In this document: piece after piece, positions 17,856 through 27,297 of the stretch
Layout of the letters: each line of letters begins with the position of its first letter
Numbering within the stretch: the first letter of the stretch is position 1
From: an uncultured Ruminococcus sp.
GTDB lineage: Bacteria > Bacillota > Clostridia > Oscillospirales > Ruminococcaceae
Reading direction: 5' to 3'
DNA: 64,000 nt
Assembly: GCA_900539095.1 (NCBI GenBank)
Contig: UQAR01000003.1
Location: forward strand, 7,359-71,358
Program-made: the position numbers and the translations under genes
Notes under the pieces: model-generated
Database searches by the model: none
Seen by the model: the letters and a program-made list of their open reading frames with translations, nothing else
Told to the model about the DNA's origin: nothing

Positions 17856-18791
17856 TTAGTATCTATAGCTGCTCTCACCGACAAACTCCCTTGCCAGCGA
17901 ATTTGTCGGCACGCTTTCAAGAGCCACAGGCTCTATCTCCTCCAACGCCTTGAGCATAGGCAGAAAGCGTTCAAAGCCCTCATAGCTATGGCTTTCACGG
18001 CGTAATGTTTCAAGCAGATAGTTCTTATACAAGGCAGGCTCATAGGCATGGAAAGTATCCACTGAAAACTCAGCCCTGTGCTTGTATGGCATTATATACT
18101 TGTTCTCGCCAGCCTCAACGCTGTCGAACATATCTAGTGTTTCCGCTGCACTTCTGCCACGGAAAAGTCCGTCTCTGATGAGCCTTCTCATAAGTCTTAT
18201 ATAGCAAGGGTGCAAAAGCTCTCCGTCTTTCATTTCAAGTCTGCTGCGGACGCTGACGTACATACACCTTGCATAATCCCCTGCCGCACCTGTTACCTCA
18301 GGATTTAGTGCATGGATACCCTCAAAGACAACTATATCGTTTTTGTCACGTCTGAGTCTTTCGCCGTCACGTCTGCACTGCCCTGAAAACTCGAACTTCG
18401 GCAAAACGACTTCCTCGCCACTGTTTATCTTTTCCATATGCTCGTAAAGGAGCTTTCTGTCTATTCTGTCAGGTGACTCATAATCTGGTTTTCCGTCCTC
18501 GCCGATAGCAACGGTAAAGCTGTCAGCAGGAAGAAAATAATCGTCCATTGAGATAGAATGGGTGTGTATTCCTCGGCTGTCCAATATCTCTTCTATTTTC
18601 AGTGCCGTGGTGGTCTTTCCTGCACCTGACGGGCCTGCAAGAAGAAGTATCGGCTTTTCGTTATGCTGCTCCTCTATACTGTCTGCGATAGCAATAAGCT
18701 TATCATTATATTTTCTGTCACATTCCGCTACAAAAAGCTTTTCGTCATCTCTGACCTTTCTGTTTATGGCGTTGACGTGTATCTTTTTCAT
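17856..18791 (-). CDS. Uridine kinase-like P-loop phosphotransferase
   Basis: The protein is of the nucleoside kinase/phosphoribulokinase P-loop class. It has Walker A GPSGAGKTTTALKI, then SMDDYFLP, which corresponds to the substrate-binding DDFY of uridine kinases. Next come PKFEFSGQCRR, VFEGIHALNPE (Walker B region) and IRLMRRLIRDGLFRGRSA (lid arginines). This larger architecture (about 310 residues) is that of Firmicutes Udk-like proteins, some carrying a threonyl-tRNA-synthetase-related N-terminal part. Substrate is inferred. The start is set at the ATG 18791, since AAAGGA lies 12 nt upstream. An upstream in-frame extension to 18863 crosses an inverted repeat and lacks an RBS. Confidence 0.75.
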   Translation of the reverse strand: MKKIHVNAINRKVRDDEKLFVAECDRKYNDKLIAIADSIEEQHNEKPILLLAGPSGAGKTTTALKIEEILDSRGIHTHSISMDDYFLPADSFTVAIGEDGKPDYESPDRIDRKLLYEHMEKINSGEEVVLPKFEFSGQCRRDGERLRRDKNDIVVFEGIHALNPEVTGAAGDYARCMYVSVRSRLEMKDGELLHPCYIRLMRRLIRDGLFRGRSAAETLDMFDSVEAGENKYIMPYKHRAEFSVDTFHAYEPALYKNYLLETLRRESHSYEGFERFLPMLKALEEIEPVALESVPTNSLAREFVGESSYRY

Positions 18792-18820
18792 TATGTGATT
18801 TGTTCCTTTCGTATGCATTA

Positions 18821-18853
18821 GGCAACACCGCACATAAAGCGTGCAGTGTTGCC
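18821..18853. repeat. Inverted repeat between the beta-CASP nuclease and kinase genes
   Basis: GGCAACAC-c-GCAC pairs with GTGC-a-GTGTTGCC across the loop ATAAAGC, a 12-bp stem with one mismatch. No T-tract follows on either strand, so it is not a typical terminator. It could be an interspersed palindromic repeat or a processing site in the intercistronic mRNA. Confidence 0.65.
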
Positions 18854-18881
18854 CGTATCTCATATTATATGCACGGCAAGG

Positions 18882-20468
18882 CTAGTCGTTCCACTTTGCA
18901 CAGATATTGTTTATAGTGTCAGTAAGCTTTGCAAGGTCTTTATTTGTAAGACCTGAGCTTTTGTTCACCAAAGCCGTCAGCCTGTCAAGAGCACTGAGCA
19001 GACGCTGATAATTAGGCGATGCACCAGTCTTTTTAACTATCTTCACAGGGGTCGTGTTTTTGAACTCGCCGCTTATAAGGTCAAGCTCCGCACCGCTGTA
19101 AGGTGCAAAGGCGTTAAGCCCGAAATCGTTACGCAAATGCTCCTTATATGCCTCGGCAACTGAATCCTCGCCGTGGTTGACAAAGACTTTCTTAGGCGGC
19201 TTTTCATAGCTTTTTATCCACCTGTCCAGGCCGTCAACGTCAGCATGACCGCTCACGCCCGGCAGCACCAGTATCTCAGCCCTGACAACGACTTCCTCGC
19301 CGAAAAGCTTTGCAGTTTTTGCACCCTCCACAAGACTTCTTCCAAGGGTATTCATAGCCTGATAGCCCACAAAAAGTATGGTGTTTTCAGGTTTCCACAA
19401 ATTGTGCTTTAGGTGGTGTTTTATTCTGCCTGCCTCGCACATACCGCTTGCGGAAATTATTATCTTAGGTGTGTCGATAAAGTTTATGGCTCTTGACTCG
19501 TCACTTGTGACAGCGATATTAAGTCCGCTGAAAGTGATAGGATTTACGCCCTTGTTCACATAGGACATTGCCTCTTCATCGAAACAGGAATTTTTGTTCT
19601 TGTTGAATATCTGCGTTGCCTCGATAGCAAGTGGAGAATCCACATACACAGGAAAATCACCATGACCCGTCACCATATTCTCCGCCTTGATATGCCTTAT
19701 AAAATACAGCAGTTCCTGTGTTCTGCCCACTGCAAATGACGGTATAACAAGATTTCCACCCCTGTCAAAGGTCTTTTGGATCACCTCTGCAAGCCTCTTT
19801 GCATAGTCCTTAGGCTTATCATGGCGGCGATTGCCGTATGTTGACTCCATGACAACATAATCCGCCTCGGTTATATACTGCGGATCTCTGATAAGCGGCT
19901 GGTCAAGGTTTCCGATATCGCCTGAAAATACTATCTTCCGCTCCTCGCCGTTCTCAGTGAGCCATATCTCAATACTCGATGAACCAAGCAAGTGACCTGC
20001 GTCGATAAAACGCACTTTTATGCCCTCTGATATCTCCGTCACCTCACTGTATGGGTGCGGACAAAGGCAGGCAATAGCCGCCTCGGCATCAGCCATGGTA
20101 TAAAGGGGCGACACTTCGCCGGTGCCCTTACGTTTGCCCTTTCTGCTACGCCACTCAGCCTCGAACTCCTGAATGTGAGCCGAGTCCCTGAGCATTATCT
20201 CACACAGATTGCAGGTCGCCTCAGTTGCGTGTATCTGACCTGCAAAGCCGCCTGCCGCAAGAAGAGGCAGCAGACCTGAATGGTCTATATGTGCATGAGT
20301 GAGCAATACAAAATCTATATTTCCTGGAGGACAAGGTATCTTAGCATTTTCAAAATAGTCTACTCCCTGTTCCATTCCGAAATCTACCAGAAATCTTTTT
20401 CCGCAAGCCTCTATATATGTACAGCTGCCAGTTACTTCGTGTGTTGCACCGATAAAATTAAGTTTCAT
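18882..20468 (-). CDS. MBL-fold/beta-CASP ribonuclease (YSH1/RNase J-like family)
   Basis: The 528-residue metallo-beta-lactamase protein has the zinc motif THAHIDH (57-63), GHLLGSSSIEI and FSGDIG. The beta-CASP insert has PSFAVGRTQELLYFI, and the late motifs are SASGMCEAGRI and SGHADVDGLD. Members process or degrade RNA. The mRNA 3'-processing/CPSF-like group fits better than RNase J because the RNase J C-terminal domain is missing. A short C-terminal helical extension follows. SD GAGGGG lies 9 nt before the ATG. The promoter carries an inverted repeat (see 20514-20550). Confidence 0.88.
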   Translation of the reverse strand: MKLNFIGATHEVTGSCTYIEACGKRFLVDFGMEQGVDYFENAKIPCPPGNIDFVLLTHAHIDHSGLLPLLAAGGFAGQIHATEATCNLCEIMLRDSAHIQEFEAEWRSRKGKRKGTGEVSPLYTMADAEAAIACLCPHPYSEVTEISEGIKVRFIDAGHLLGSSSIEIWLTENGEERKIVFSGDIGNLDQPLIRDPQYITEADYVVMESTYGNRRHDKPKDYAKRLAEVIQKTFDRGGNLVIPSFAVGRTQELLYFIRHIKAENMVTGHGDFPVYVDSPLAIEATQIFNKNKNSCFDEEAMSYVNKGVNPITFSGLNIAVTSDESRAINFIDTPKIIISASGMCEAGRIKHHLKHNLWKPENTILFVGYQAMNTLGRSLVEGAKTAKLFGEEVVVRAEILVLPGVSGHADVDGLDRWIKSYEKPPKKVFVNHGEDSVAEAYKEHLRNDFGLNAFAPYSGAELDLISGEFKNTTPVKIVKKTGASPNYQRLLSALDRLTALVNKSSGLTNKDLAKLTDTINNICAKWND

Positions 20469-20513
20469 TGACCCGATCCCCTCGTTTCGTTCATATTCTG
20501 TGACAGTATCTCT

Positions 20514-20554
20514 ATCACACTTACATTATAGCACATTCCCAGTGTGATTTCAAG
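20514..20554 (-). promoter_or_regulatory. SigA promoter with flanking inverted repeat, beta-CASP gene
   Basis: On the minus strand TTGAAA (-35), a 17-nt spacer and TATAAT (-10, near 20526-20531) precede the gene. The 7-bp arms ATCACAC (20514-20520) and GTGTGAT (20542-20548) bracket the -10 with a 21-nt gap, which could be an operator. Confidence 0.6.
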
Positions 20555-20677
20555 CATTTTGCATAAAAATATTTGATTATCGGCAATTATTTTGTAAAGT
20601 CTGAAAGAACGTCAAGTAATAATGAGGTAAGGAACAGCATATAGATTACTACAGAAAAATTTAATGGGGTGTGAACA

Positions 20678-20944
20678 ATGAATGGATCCGAAAAGGAACG
20701 ATGTGTGCTGCTGGGAGAATATGTTGCGGCACACAGAGCCACGGTACGTTCTGCGGCAAAGGAATTTGGCATAAGCAAATCCACTGTACATAAGGATCTG
20801 ACTGAACGTCTGCCGAAAATATCTCCTCAGCTTTTTAAAAGCGTAAAAGAGGTCCTTGAGGAAAACAAACGTGAAAGACACATAAGAGGCGGAATAGCGA
20901 CCAAGCATAAATATGAACAGCAGTTCAAAAAGGCTGTAAAATGA
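20678..20944 (+). CDS. spoIIID: Sporulation transcriptional regulator SpoIIID
   Basis: SpoIIID is the small DNA-binding protein that adjusts the sigma-E regulon in the mother cell during sporulation. The 88-residue product matches the family in length and in its helix-turn-helix: GEYVAAHRATVRSAAKEFGISKSTVHKDLTERL, then LFKSVKEVLEENKRERHIRGG with the basic C-terminal region. SD-like GGGGTG precedes the ATG. A possible sigma-E promoter exists upstream (CATATAGAT as -10 with ATAAT 14 nt before it), but this is weak. It is the only obvious sporulation gene in the window and indicates a spore-forming or formerly spore-forming lineage. Confidence 0.93.
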   Translation: MNGSEKERCVLLGEYVAAHRATVRSAAKEFGISKSTVHKDLTERLPKISPQLFKSVKEVLEENKRERHIRGGIATKHKYEQQFKKAVK

Positions 20945-20972
20945 AAAAAGGACGGTTTGAGCCGTCCTTTTT
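20945..20972. terminator. Bidirectional terminator between spoIIID and trkH
   Basis: Stem AAAAGGACGG / CCGTCCTTTT with loop TTTGAG, in the 34-bp gap between convergent genes. Confidence 0.9.
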
Positions 20973-20978
20973 ATGTTA

Positions 20979-22448
20979 TCAGAATTTTCTTGTTTCCGCC
21001 CTTTTAGAGATAAGATCTTTCCATGCAGAGGGGTGGAAAAGTATCAGCAGAGGGAAAAGCTCCAATCTGCCTGCAAGCATATCGAACATGAAAACGAACT
21101 TTGAAAAAACAGAGAAGTTTGAAAAGTTGCCTGCTGGACCTACCTCCGCAAGACCAGGTCCCATGTTATTGATGGTTGTCAGCACAGCAGTAAAGTTTGT
21201 TACAAGATCTTTACCATCAAATGCCACCATAAAAACTGATGAAGCAAAAATTATCACGAATGTTACGATATAAACATTTATAGAACGCACTATCTCATGC
21301 TCAACAGGTTTGCCGTCAAGGTTGACCTTGCGTATGCTCTTTGGGTGTATATAGGAGTGAAGCTCCTTTATCATGGTCTTGAAAAGCACGATCACTCTTG
21401 ATACCTTTATACCTCCACCCGTGCTGCCTGCACAAGCACCTATGAACATTATAAGCACAAGCACTGTTCGGCATATCTGCGGCCAAAGGTTAAAGTCGGT
21501 GCTTGAAAAGCCCGTACTTGTAATAAGCGACGCCACCTGAAAGACTGACTTTGTGAGTGCGTCAAAAATGCTAACACAGCGGTCGAGGATATTTGCGAAT
21601 ATTATAGCTGTGGCAATGAGGATTATAGCAAAATAGCACCGTACTTCCTCCATTTTGAATGCCTTTTTAAAGTGCCTGTATATAATATAATAGTATGCGT
21701 TAAAATTCACGCCAAACAGTATCATGAAAATGGCAACCACCCACTGCAAATATGGCGAATAGCTTCCTAAGCTGTCATTCTTGATTCCGAAACCACCCGT
21801 GCCTGCCGTTCCAACGGCTGTACAAATGCTGTCAAACACAGGCATTTTGCCGATAATAAGGAAAATAAATTCCAATATGGTCATGCCAAAATAGATTATA
21901 TAAAGTATCCTTGCGGTATATTTCATCTTTGGAACAAGCTTGCCAACTGATGGTCCAGGGCTTTCTGCTCTCATAAGATTTATGTTCGAGCCGCCGCTCA
22001 GCGGTATGATAGCGAGCAGGAAAACGAGAACTCCCATTCCGCCTATCCAGTGTGTAAAGCTACGCCAGAAAAGTGCAGTGTGGGAAAGTGCCTCAATATT
22101 GGTAAGGATCGAAGCACCAGTTGTTGTAAAACCGGAAACTGTTTCAAACATAGCATCCGTGAAGCTTGGTATCTCTCTGCTTATCCAAAAAGGCATACAG
22201 CCGAAAAGGCTCATCACTATCCAGCTCAAAGATGTTGCTATACAACCCTCTTTGAGATAAAACACATAGTTTTTAGGCTTTTTCCAAGCCATTACCATGC
22301 CAAGCAGCAGGCACACGGCAGCAGTTCCAAGATAGTAAAGGCCCTCGCTTTCGCCGTAGACCAGCGACACTATGCAAGGCAGCAGCAGAAAGCAAGCCTC
22401 CATTCTCAGAACGTGTCCCAAAATATATCGAATTATCGAGCTGTTCAT
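20979..22448 (-). CDS. trkH: TrkH-type potassium uptake membrane subunit
   Basis: This is the channel-like subunit of a Trk/Ktr K+ uptake system. The 489-residue protein is highly hydrophobic with the repeated membrane-pore-membrane pattern and the selectivity-loop glycines: SGFTTTGAS, GTAGTGGFG, STGFSSTDF and NNMGPGL. It lies downstream of trkA with a 10-bp gap. SD GGAGG precedes the ATG. TrkA supplies the cytoplasmic NAD/ATP-binding regulatory ring. Substrate K+ (possibly Na+-coupled) is from family knowledge. Confidence 0.93.
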   Translation of the reverse strand: MNSSIIRYILGHVLRMEACFLLLPCIVSLVYGESEGLYYLGTAAVCLLLGMVMAWKKPKNYVFYLKEGCIATSLSWIVMSLFGCMPFWISREIPSFTDAMFETVSGFTTTGASILTNIEALSHTALFWRSFTHWIGGMGVLVFLLAIIPLSGGSNINLMRAESPGPSVGKLVPKMKYTARILYIIYFGMTILEFIFLIIGKMPVFDSICTAVGTAGTGGFGIKNDSLGSYSPYLQWVVAIFMILFGVNFNAYYYIIYRHFKKAFKMEEVRCYFAIILIATAIIFANILDRCVSIFDALTKSVFQVASLITSTGFSSTDFNLWPQICRTVLVLIMFIGACAGSTGGGIKVSRVIVLFKTMIKELHSYIHPKSIRKVNLDGKPVEHEIVRSINVYIVTFVIIFASSVFMVAFDGKDLVTNFTAVLTTINNMGPGLAEVGPAGNFSNFSVFSKFVFMFDMLAGRLELFPLLILFHPSAWKDLISKRAETRKF

Positions 22449-22458
22449 ATTTCCTCCG

Positions 22459-23844
22459 CTATTTCAGAATATCAGTGATATCGTTAAATCCCGTATGAGT
22501 AGTGACGACCATTACAGTGTCGCCCCTCTCTATAGTATCCTGACCGCTCGGGATAATGATCTTACCGTTTCGATTTATGAACGCCACCAGCAAATGTCTT
22601 TTCAAATCAAGGTCTTGCAGCTGAACGCCTGTGACCTCAGAGGTATGGTCTACCTTGAACTCTATCGCCTCTACCCTGTGGTCAAAAAGGTGATAAAGCG
22701 TTTCGATATTGCTGTTGCCCGATTCGTTCTTTGCACGGACATAGGCTATTATCGCCTCAGAGGTGATATATCTTGGATATACCACGCTGCCAAGGTCAAG
22801 TCTGCTTATAACGTCCTTGAAGTTTATCCTGTTTATCTTTGTGATAGTCTTAGCATTTGACACCTGTCTGGCATGAAGAGTGAGCAAGATATTTTCTTCG
22901 TCTATTCCCGTGAGAGCCACAAATGACTCTGCATACTCTATACCCTCTTCCTTCAGAAGTTCCTCGTCAGTGCCATCACCGTTTATTATTATCGCCTTTG
23001 GCAAAAGGACGCTGAGATCCTCACAACGCTGTCTGTCATTCTCGATTATCTTGACGCTGATCCCCATGCCAATAAGACGTTTTGCAAGATAATAAGCCGC
23101 CTTGCCACCGCCTATTATCATTGTGTTCTTCACCTGATTTGTCTTCACACTGATATCCTCAAAGAATGTTCTTGAAAAATTTCTTTGGGTACAAAATGAG
23201 ATAACATCATTCTTTTTCATTGTGAAATCGCCATATGGAATATATATTTCCCCTTCTCTCTCAACAGCACATATAAGCAGGCTTGTTGCCGTTTTACGGT
23301 TAAGCTCAGCGATCGTAGTGCCGTCAAGAGGATTGCCCTCAGGTATCTTATACTTTATAAGCTCCGCCTGACCATTTGCAAAGGTGTTTACCTCAAGAGC
23401 TGTTGGCAGACAAAGTATCCTTGCCGCCTCACGGGACGCCTCCATTTCAGGATTTATCACCATTGCAAGACCAAGCTTTTCTCTGAGATAGCCTATCTCC
23501 TTGCTGTAATCAGGCGTTCTTACTCTTGCTATAGCCGCACATTTTGCCACTCTCTTTGCCAGTGTGCAGCAAAGCAGATTTAGCTCATCAGACTCTGTTA
23601 CTGATATTATCAGGTCGGCGTCCTCTATGCCGGCATCCTGCTGAACGCTGAAACTTGCACCGTTTCCAACAATGCCCATGATGTCATAAAGGCTGCTCAG
23701 TTCCTGTAACTTCTTTGCATTCTTGTCGATAATGGTTATATCGTGTCCTTCCTTCACCAACTGCTCAACAAGCGTTGTGCCTACCTTTCCGCAGCCTACG
23801 ATGATTATATTCAATCCCCCTGCGGACTTCTTTGTTTTACTCAT
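22459..23844 (-). CDS. trkA: TrkA-type potassium uptake regulatory protein (duplicated RCK)
   Basis: The product is the cytoplasmic regulator of K+ uptake with two RCK units. Each has a Rossmann nucleotide site (IIIVGCGKVGTTLVEQL; MIIGGGKAAYYLAKRL) and a C-terminal RCK_C domain. Conserved pieces include VGNGASFSVQQDAGIEDADLIISVTESDELN in the first half and INGDGTDEELLKEEGIE in the second. A longer reading to 23895 exists, but GGGAGG lies 7 nt before the ATG at 23844, which gives MSKTKKSAGG. It is the first gene of a trkA-trkH operon. Confidence 0.93.
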   Translation of the reverse strand: MSKTKKSAGGLNIIIVGCGKVGTTLVEQLVKEGHDITIIDKNAKKLQELSSLYDIMGIVGNGASFSVQQDAGIEDADLIISVTESDELNLLCCTLAKRVAKCAAIARVRTPDYSKEIGYLREKLGLAMVINPEMEASREAARILCLPTALEVNTFANGQAELIKYKIPEGNPLDGTTIAELNRKTATSLLICAVEREGEIYIPYGDFTMKKNDVISFCTQRNFSRTFFEDISVKTNQVKNTMIIGGGKAAYYLAKRLIGMGISVKIIENDRQRCEDLSVLLPKAIIINGDGTDEELLKEEGIEYAESFVALTGIDEENILLTLHARQVSNAKTITKINRINFKDVISRLDLGSVVYPRYITSEAIIAYVRAKNESGNSNIETLYHLFDHRVEAIEFKVDHTSEVTGVQLQDLDLKRHLLVAFINRNGKIIIPSGQDTIERGDTVMVVTTHTGFNDITDILK

Positions 23845-24098
23845 ACTTTTCCTCCCACTGAATGGCAGATCGCCATTCACAGCAGTTCTCTGCACTTTCT
23901 TACTTCACTCAGCAGAGTCTGTCTTTCAAAAGCGTACAATTCCATATCATATAATGTAACACTATGCTGTTAATAATATGTTAATGTATAGTAAAGATAT
24001 TGATAAGATTTTCCCCTTAGAACAAACTTAATGTTTTTCCACAATATCCTATATTTTCGCACTGCAAAACTGTGCCTAACATACATTAATAAACGAAA

Positions 24099-24128
24099 CT
24101 GTGCCGCCGATATAAACCGACAGCACAG
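24099..24128 (-). terminator. Probable terminator after the ABC permease
   Basis: CTGTGC and GCACAG form a 6-bp outer stem with imperfect inner pairing, followed on the minus strand by TTTCGTTTATT. It lies 31 bp past the stop at 24159. Confidence 0.5.
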
Positions 24129-24158
24129 CTCCATTAAGAAAGAATGATTTTAGAAGTA

Positions 24159-26417
24159 TTACTCAACATTTTTGAGTGCCTCGTCAAGAGGTACTTTCTT
24201 TACACGCCTTGTAAGTATGAATGCCACCACTGCATAAGCAATAATGCCGAACAGCGGAACTTCAACAAATATATACGCAGGAATGTAATATGGCAGCCAG
24301 CCTGAATACTGAGCGAACGCCGCAATGAAGATATACTTCAGCGTTACGTTCACCAGCGGAACAGAAAGTATCAGCGAAACGATAACAACGATAGATGTTG
24401 TTGTTATATAAAGGCTGTTTATCTCTCTGTTATTGTATCCCAATATCTTTGTCATTGAGATAGACTGGCTGTTCTTTTCGATGACAACCTTTGAAAGCAG
24501 GTAAATGATAAGCATGAACGATATAATGCCTGCACCTGCAAAAGCAGATATCATTGAACCCATTGAAACGATAAGCTGACGTGAAGTCTTTGTCATATCG
24601 TCCTTTGTGATAGTGGTTGCGATATAAAGATCGTCTATATCATCTATCTTAGTGTTTGAGAAATATCCGTTGAAATAGCCGTCATCAAGGTCAAATGTCT
24701 TGATAAAGTTATCATCAGTCATATAAACTGCGATAGACTCCTGCCCGTCATAGACTCCGTCTACCTTGAAAGTATACTTCTTATCGCCGTAAGACTCTTT
24801 CATAGTGAGTTCATCACCAACGTCTATGCCAAACTTCTGTGAATAGCCGTCAGAGATATAAACTCCGTCGCCTTTGATGTCTGCCTTTACAAAGTTGCTG
24901 TCCTTCTGAATACCATAGACTGTTACATTTTCTTCTTTGAGCTTATCGTCAACAGTTTTCATAGAGCCTGCACAGTATTTCTCAGCACCCTTTGTTTCTG
25001 TTTCAACAGGAGCTTTCAGAACATACTGATATTTTGCTATCATATTGTCCTCGATAACTTCCTGATAATGGAGGAGCATTGGTTTCATTGCAAGACCGAA
25101 GAAAATGATAACGCCTGCGAAAAGCACGCCAACGAATATCGTCACATAGTTAGGAATGTTCTGGAAAATAACTCTCAGCCTGAAACGCTTGAGAATGCCT
25201 ATCTTTGTGTTGAGCTTAAAAGCCTTTTTCTTCTGACGCTTTTTAAGATCACGTCTGAGAAATTTCAGCGGTGAAAGGCTCAGCTTGTCTATAAGCATAA
25301 CAAGGTTTATGATAAAGAGTATTATAAGCGGAACAACTGTTGTCTTTACAAATGCCTCTGCATTCCAAAGGGTCACATATGTCGGCAAGCTGTAACTTCC
25401 GTAATATGCACTTACGGCAAAATCCTTAAAGCAGGTATAGCCAAGGATATTACCGACCACCGCAGCCACCAGCACTACAAACATAGGCGTTGCCAGATAA
25501 TGTCTTACAAGCTCGGCCTTTGTGTAGCCTGACGCTCTCAGAGTACCGATAACGTTAGCCTCTTTTGCAATAGTGTTTCCTGTTGTGATAGCGAAGATAA
25601 ATGCGATTATAATCATGAAAAGATACAGGAACACAGCGATCATAGTGCTGTCGCCCTTGATATCGTCGCCTGTGAAGTGGATAGCCTGATTGGAATATTC
25701 AGGTATGAACTGAGTAAGCGGAGAAATGCTGTTTATGTGTTTCATCAGTTCCTCAGCCTTATCCTGAGCGTCCTTGTCGTCAACAGGTGCTTTGTCATAT
25801 TTCCATGAATAGCTGTAGTGGAGATTTGCCTCGCCGAAATCGTCAAAAAGCTCATCTGTAACGATAGCAACGCCGAACTTTACAGCGTCAAACATTGTGT
25901 CAGAAGGATTTGAATACAGAGCACTGTAATCTGAAAGTGCAACATAGCCTGTGATCTTCAGCTTTTTGTCGCCGAGAGTGATATTGTCGCCGACCTTGTA
26001 GTCGTTGTTGACAGCATACATTCTGTCAATAGCTATCTCATCGTCAGTTGTAGGAAGTTCGCCCTCCATTACACATATCTTGTCGATATCCTTACGGTTT
26101 TTGAATATTCTGACTGTGCTGTCAACTTCCTTTGTTTCTCTTTCGATATAGAAGTTTTCGTATACCTTTACCTTCTCCTTGCCGTCCTCTATCTTTTTGA
26201 TAGTTTCATCGTCAGCCTTTTGGAGAAGTTCAAAGTTTCCCTGTTCGATGTTGTATTTCTCAAAGCTTTCGTCATAAGCAGTCGCCATACTGCCCGCTGC
26301 AACAAGAAAGCCCGATACTATACCTATCATCATTGTGATAAACAAGAAAAGAACTATGTATTTTCCTATTTCGCCCTTCAGCTCTCTGGGCAGACGCTTT
26401 ATAAGAGGGTTTCTCAT
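24159..26417 (-). CDS. FtsX/MacB-like ABC transporter permease
   Basis: The 752-residue permease has an N-terminal helix, a large extracytoplasmic domain (~45-260), three membrane helices (~265-385) forming one FtsX domain, a second extracytoplasmic domain, and a second FtsX domain at ~620-740. The ending is DEALKNVE, as is usual for this class. It pairs with the ATPase immediately upstream (11-bp gap). Members export lipids, peptides or antimicrobials, or act as mechanotransmission devices. The substrate is not predictable here. An imperfect metal-operator box lies upstream of the pair. Confidence 0.88.
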   Translation of the reverse strand: MRNPLIKRLPRELKGEIGKYIVLFLFITMMIGIVSGFLVAAGSMATAYDESFEKYNIEQGNFELLQKADDETIKKIEDGKEKVKVYENFYIERETKEVDSTVRIFKNRKDIDKICVMEGELPTTDDEIAIDRMYAVNNDYKVGDNITLGDKKLKITGYVALSDYSALYSNPSDTMFDAVKFGVAIVTDELFDDFGEANLHYSYSWKYDKAPVDDKDAQDKAEELMKHINSISPLTQFIPEYSNQAIHFTGDDIKGDSTMIAVFLYLFMIIIAFIFAITTGNTIAKEANVIGTLRASGYTKAELVRHYLATPMFVVLVAAVVGNILGYTCFKDFAVSAYYGSYSLPTYVTLWNAEAFVKTTVVPLIILFIINLVMLIDKLSLSPLKFLRRDLKKRQKKKAFKLNTKIGILKRFRLRVIFQNIPNYVTIFVGVLFAGVIIFFGLAMKPMLLHYQEVIEDNMIAKYQYVLKAPVETETKGAEKYCAGSMKTVDDKLKEENVTVYGIQKDSNFVKADIKGDGVYISDGYSQKFGIDVGDELTMKESYGDKKYTFKVDGVYDGQESIAVYMTDDNFIKTFDLDDGYFNGYFSNTKIDDIDDLYIATTITKDDMTKTSRQLIVSMGSMISAFAGAGIISFMLIIYLLSKVVIEKNSQSISMTKILGYNNREINSLYITTTSIVVIVSLILSVPLVNVTLKYIFIAAFAQYSGWLPYYIPAYIFVEVPLFGIIAYAVVAFILTRRVKKVPLDEALKNVE

Positions 26418-26428
26418 ATTTCCCCTCC

Positions 26429-27133
26429 TTACCAGTCAAGCTCTGCGGCTGTGAGCTTAGTTTCGTTAAGATAGTTCTTTCTTATCATGCCGTCTCTCAG
26501 CTTAACAACTCTGTCAGCCATGTTCTTGATAGCGTCATTATGTGTTACCATTATTACAGTGTTGCCGTATTTCTTGTTTACGTCCTCAATAAGCTGGAGT
26601 ATCTCTTTTGAGGTATTATAATCAAGTGCACCTGTAGGCTCATCGCAAAGGAGAATATCAGGATTCTTTACGATAGCTCTGCCGATAGCAGTTCTCTGCT
26701 GCTGACCGCCTGAAAGCTGATTTGGCAGCTTGTGACGGTGCTCATAAAGGCCCAGCGTTTTAAGCAGATCGTCAACATCAAGAGGATTGTCGCTGAGATA
26801 TGCACCAACCTCTACGTTCTCCTTGATGTTAAGGTTCGGTATAAGATTATACATCTGGAAGATATATCCGAGGTGTTTTCTTCTGTAAAGTGTAAGTGCC
26901 TTTTCATTCATATCGGCTGTCTTTTCGCCGTTTATGGAAATATAGCCCTCATCGGCTGCGTCTATTCCGCCTATGATGTTAAGAAGTGTTGATTTTCCTG
27001 AACCTGAAGGTCCGAGAAGTACACATATCTCACCTTTTTCGATCTCAATGTCGATACCTTTGAGGACTTCGACTCTGCTCTCTCCTTCGCCAAAGTGTTT
27101 TTTTATGCCTTTTATTTCAAGAAACACATTCAT
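26429..27133 (-). CDS. ABC transporter ATP-binding protein (LolD/MacB type)
   Basis: The ATPase has Walker A LLGPSGSGKSTLLNIIGG, Q-loop, signature LSGGQQQRTAIGRAI, Walker B ILLCDEPTGALD and the switch His in VMVTHND. It drives the FtsX-like permease encoded next. Length is about 235 residues. The start is uncertain: ATG 27133 is used, but AAAGGGG is adjacent to it and spaced 7 nt from an in-frame GTG at 27127. First gene of a two-gene operon. Confidence 0.92.
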   Translation of the reverse strand: MNVFLEIKGIKKHFGEGESRVEVLKGIDIEIEKGEICVLLGPSGSGKSTLLNIIGGIDAADEGYISINGEKTADMNEKALTLYRRKHLGYIFQMYNLIPNLNIKENVEVGAYLSDNPLDVDDLLKTLGLYEHRHKLPNQLSGGQQQRTAIGRAIVKNPDILLCDEPTGALDYNTSKEILQLIEDVNKKYGNTVIMVTHNDAIKNMADRVVKLRDGMIRKNYLNETKLTAAELDW

Positions 27134-27228
27134 TCCCCTTTCCAACTATACATTTTTCTATGCGGCTGCACCGCTTTCAATACGTCATATTATACAAATT
27201 TGTAAGCCTTAACTTACTTCTTATCACA

Positions 27229-27244
27229 GTTACATATAACTAAC
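27229..27244. promoter_or_regulatory. Imperfect metal-regulator box upstream of the ABC operon
   Basis: GTTAC-ATATAA-CTAAC differs by one base from the GTTAG-N6-CTAAC operator found at the feo and mntR promoters. It lies ~95 bp upstream of the ABC ATPase start and just past the dtxR end. Function is inference. Confidence 0.4.
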
Positions 27245-27260
27245 CCTAATATCTGATAAA

Positions 27261-27280
27261 TCCCGCCGAAAAAGGCGGGA
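27261..27280 (-). terminator. Terminator at the end of the feo operon
   Basis: A 7-bp stem TCCCGCC / GGCGGGA with an A-rich loop, 18 bp past the dtxR stop. The following T-tract is weak. Confidence 0.65.
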
Positions 27281-27297
27281 TCTACCGATAAAAATAT

